Assembly: GCF_036983985.1 (NCBI RefSeq)
Contig: NZ_JALAHQ010000002.1
Span: 62,001 to 126,000, forward strand
Length of the DNA stretch: 64,000 bases
Source: Alishewanella metallidurans
GTDB lineage: Bacteria; Pseudomonadota; Gammaproteobacteria; Enterobacterales; Alteromonadaceae
Reading direction: 5' to 3'
Position 1 is the stretch's first letter; every line of letters starts with the position of its first letter. Shown here one piece after another: positions 63,774 to 64,000 of the stretch. Under the pieces are notes generated by a model, which saw nothing but the letters and a program-made list of their open reading frames with translations, had not been told where the DNA came from and searched no databases. The position numbers were made by a program, and so were the translations under genes.

Positions 63774-64000
63774 TGACTAACAATGACGTGCTGCGCAGCC
63801 TGCGCTACAGCCTTAACGTGCACGACCATGGCATGATTGCTATTTTTGCGCTTACCAAGGTTACCGTAACCAAAGAGCAGGTTGTCGCCTGGTTAAAAAA
63901 AGATGAAGATGAAGGTTTTGCACCGATCAGCGATGTGCTAATGGCTAGTTTTCTTAATGGCTTAATTATTCAGCGCCGTGGGGCAAAGGATGATGTAATT
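63774..64000 (+). CDS. yehS: YehS-like DUF1456 protein, 5' part (runs off window)
   Basis: 75 codons visible from a TTG start with AGGA eight bases upstream. The pattern NNDVLRSLRYSLNVHD and AWLKKDEDEGF matches the DUF1456 repeat of E. coli YehS (about 150 residues, two repeats). Function unknown. The 3' half lies outside the window. Confidence 0.85.

Overview
The window is ordinary chromosome from a gammaproteobacterium of the Alteromonadales type. The gene set and protein style fit the Rheinheimera / Arsukibacterium / Alishewanella group best: FabA with a FabR/FadR-like promoter, RMF, RlmKL, PpsA with PpsR, YciA-type thioesterase, Uup, SelO and a full bio cluster. The genus is inferred from style only. 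Genes are densely packed on both strands, with Rho-independent terminators between many convergent pairs.

Layout. 0-7 kb: 3' end of an NAD-malic enzyme, a DUF885 lipoprotein, a YghU-type glutathione transferase, meso-diaminopimelate dehydrogenase, AsnRS and a small membrane protein. 6.8-11.9 kb: biotin cluster, bioA divergent from bioBFCD, whose genes abut or overlap. 11.9-18.7 kb: PepE, HtpX, a PhnA/YjdM-type zinc-ribbon protein, a class V aminotransferase and a secreted tricorn-type protease. 18.8-23.5 kb: a LuxR-type regulator followed by moxR-DUF58-transglutaminase on the minus strand. 23.6-32.3 kb: LMW phosphatase, class II DAHP synthase, a ketopantoate reductase-like protein, the divergent ppsR/ppsA pair, SelO and a YiiM-like MOSC protein.

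33.2-41.8 kb is the accessory part. A BrxR/CapW-like WYL regulator is divergent from a small unrecognised gene. Then come a complete type I restriction-modification set (hsdR, hsdM, hsdS) and an unrecognised membrane-anchored coiled-coil protein close behind hsdS. The divergent regulatory region carries three 14-bp tandem repeats and an inverted repeat. A long palindromic element separates hsdR from hsdM. About 590 bp rich in dyads follows. The island ends near two identical initiator tRNA genes (minus strand) inside a 171-bp tandem duplication. Each duplicated unit also carries a tRNA-fMet-derived, CCA-ended fragment.

43-64 kb returns to core genes: rlmKL, a glutaredoxin-like gene and uup in one run; a DUF3466 exported protein; rmf; fabA with an overlapping FabR/FadR-like operator; a two-domain 6-PTPS-like protein overlapping an M23 peptidase; an M61 peptidase; an acyl-CoA thioesterase; a LytS/LytR-type two-component pair; pfkA; a DMT transporter; an ABC exporter; a CPA-type antiporter; ribA; and the start of a YehS/DUF1456 gene.

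The best candidate for something undescribed is the regulator / small gene / hsdRMS / coiled-coil membrane protein locus. The tRNA-fMet-derived 3' fragments beside it come second. No CRISPR array, rRNA gene, integrase, transposase or intact insertion sequence was seen.
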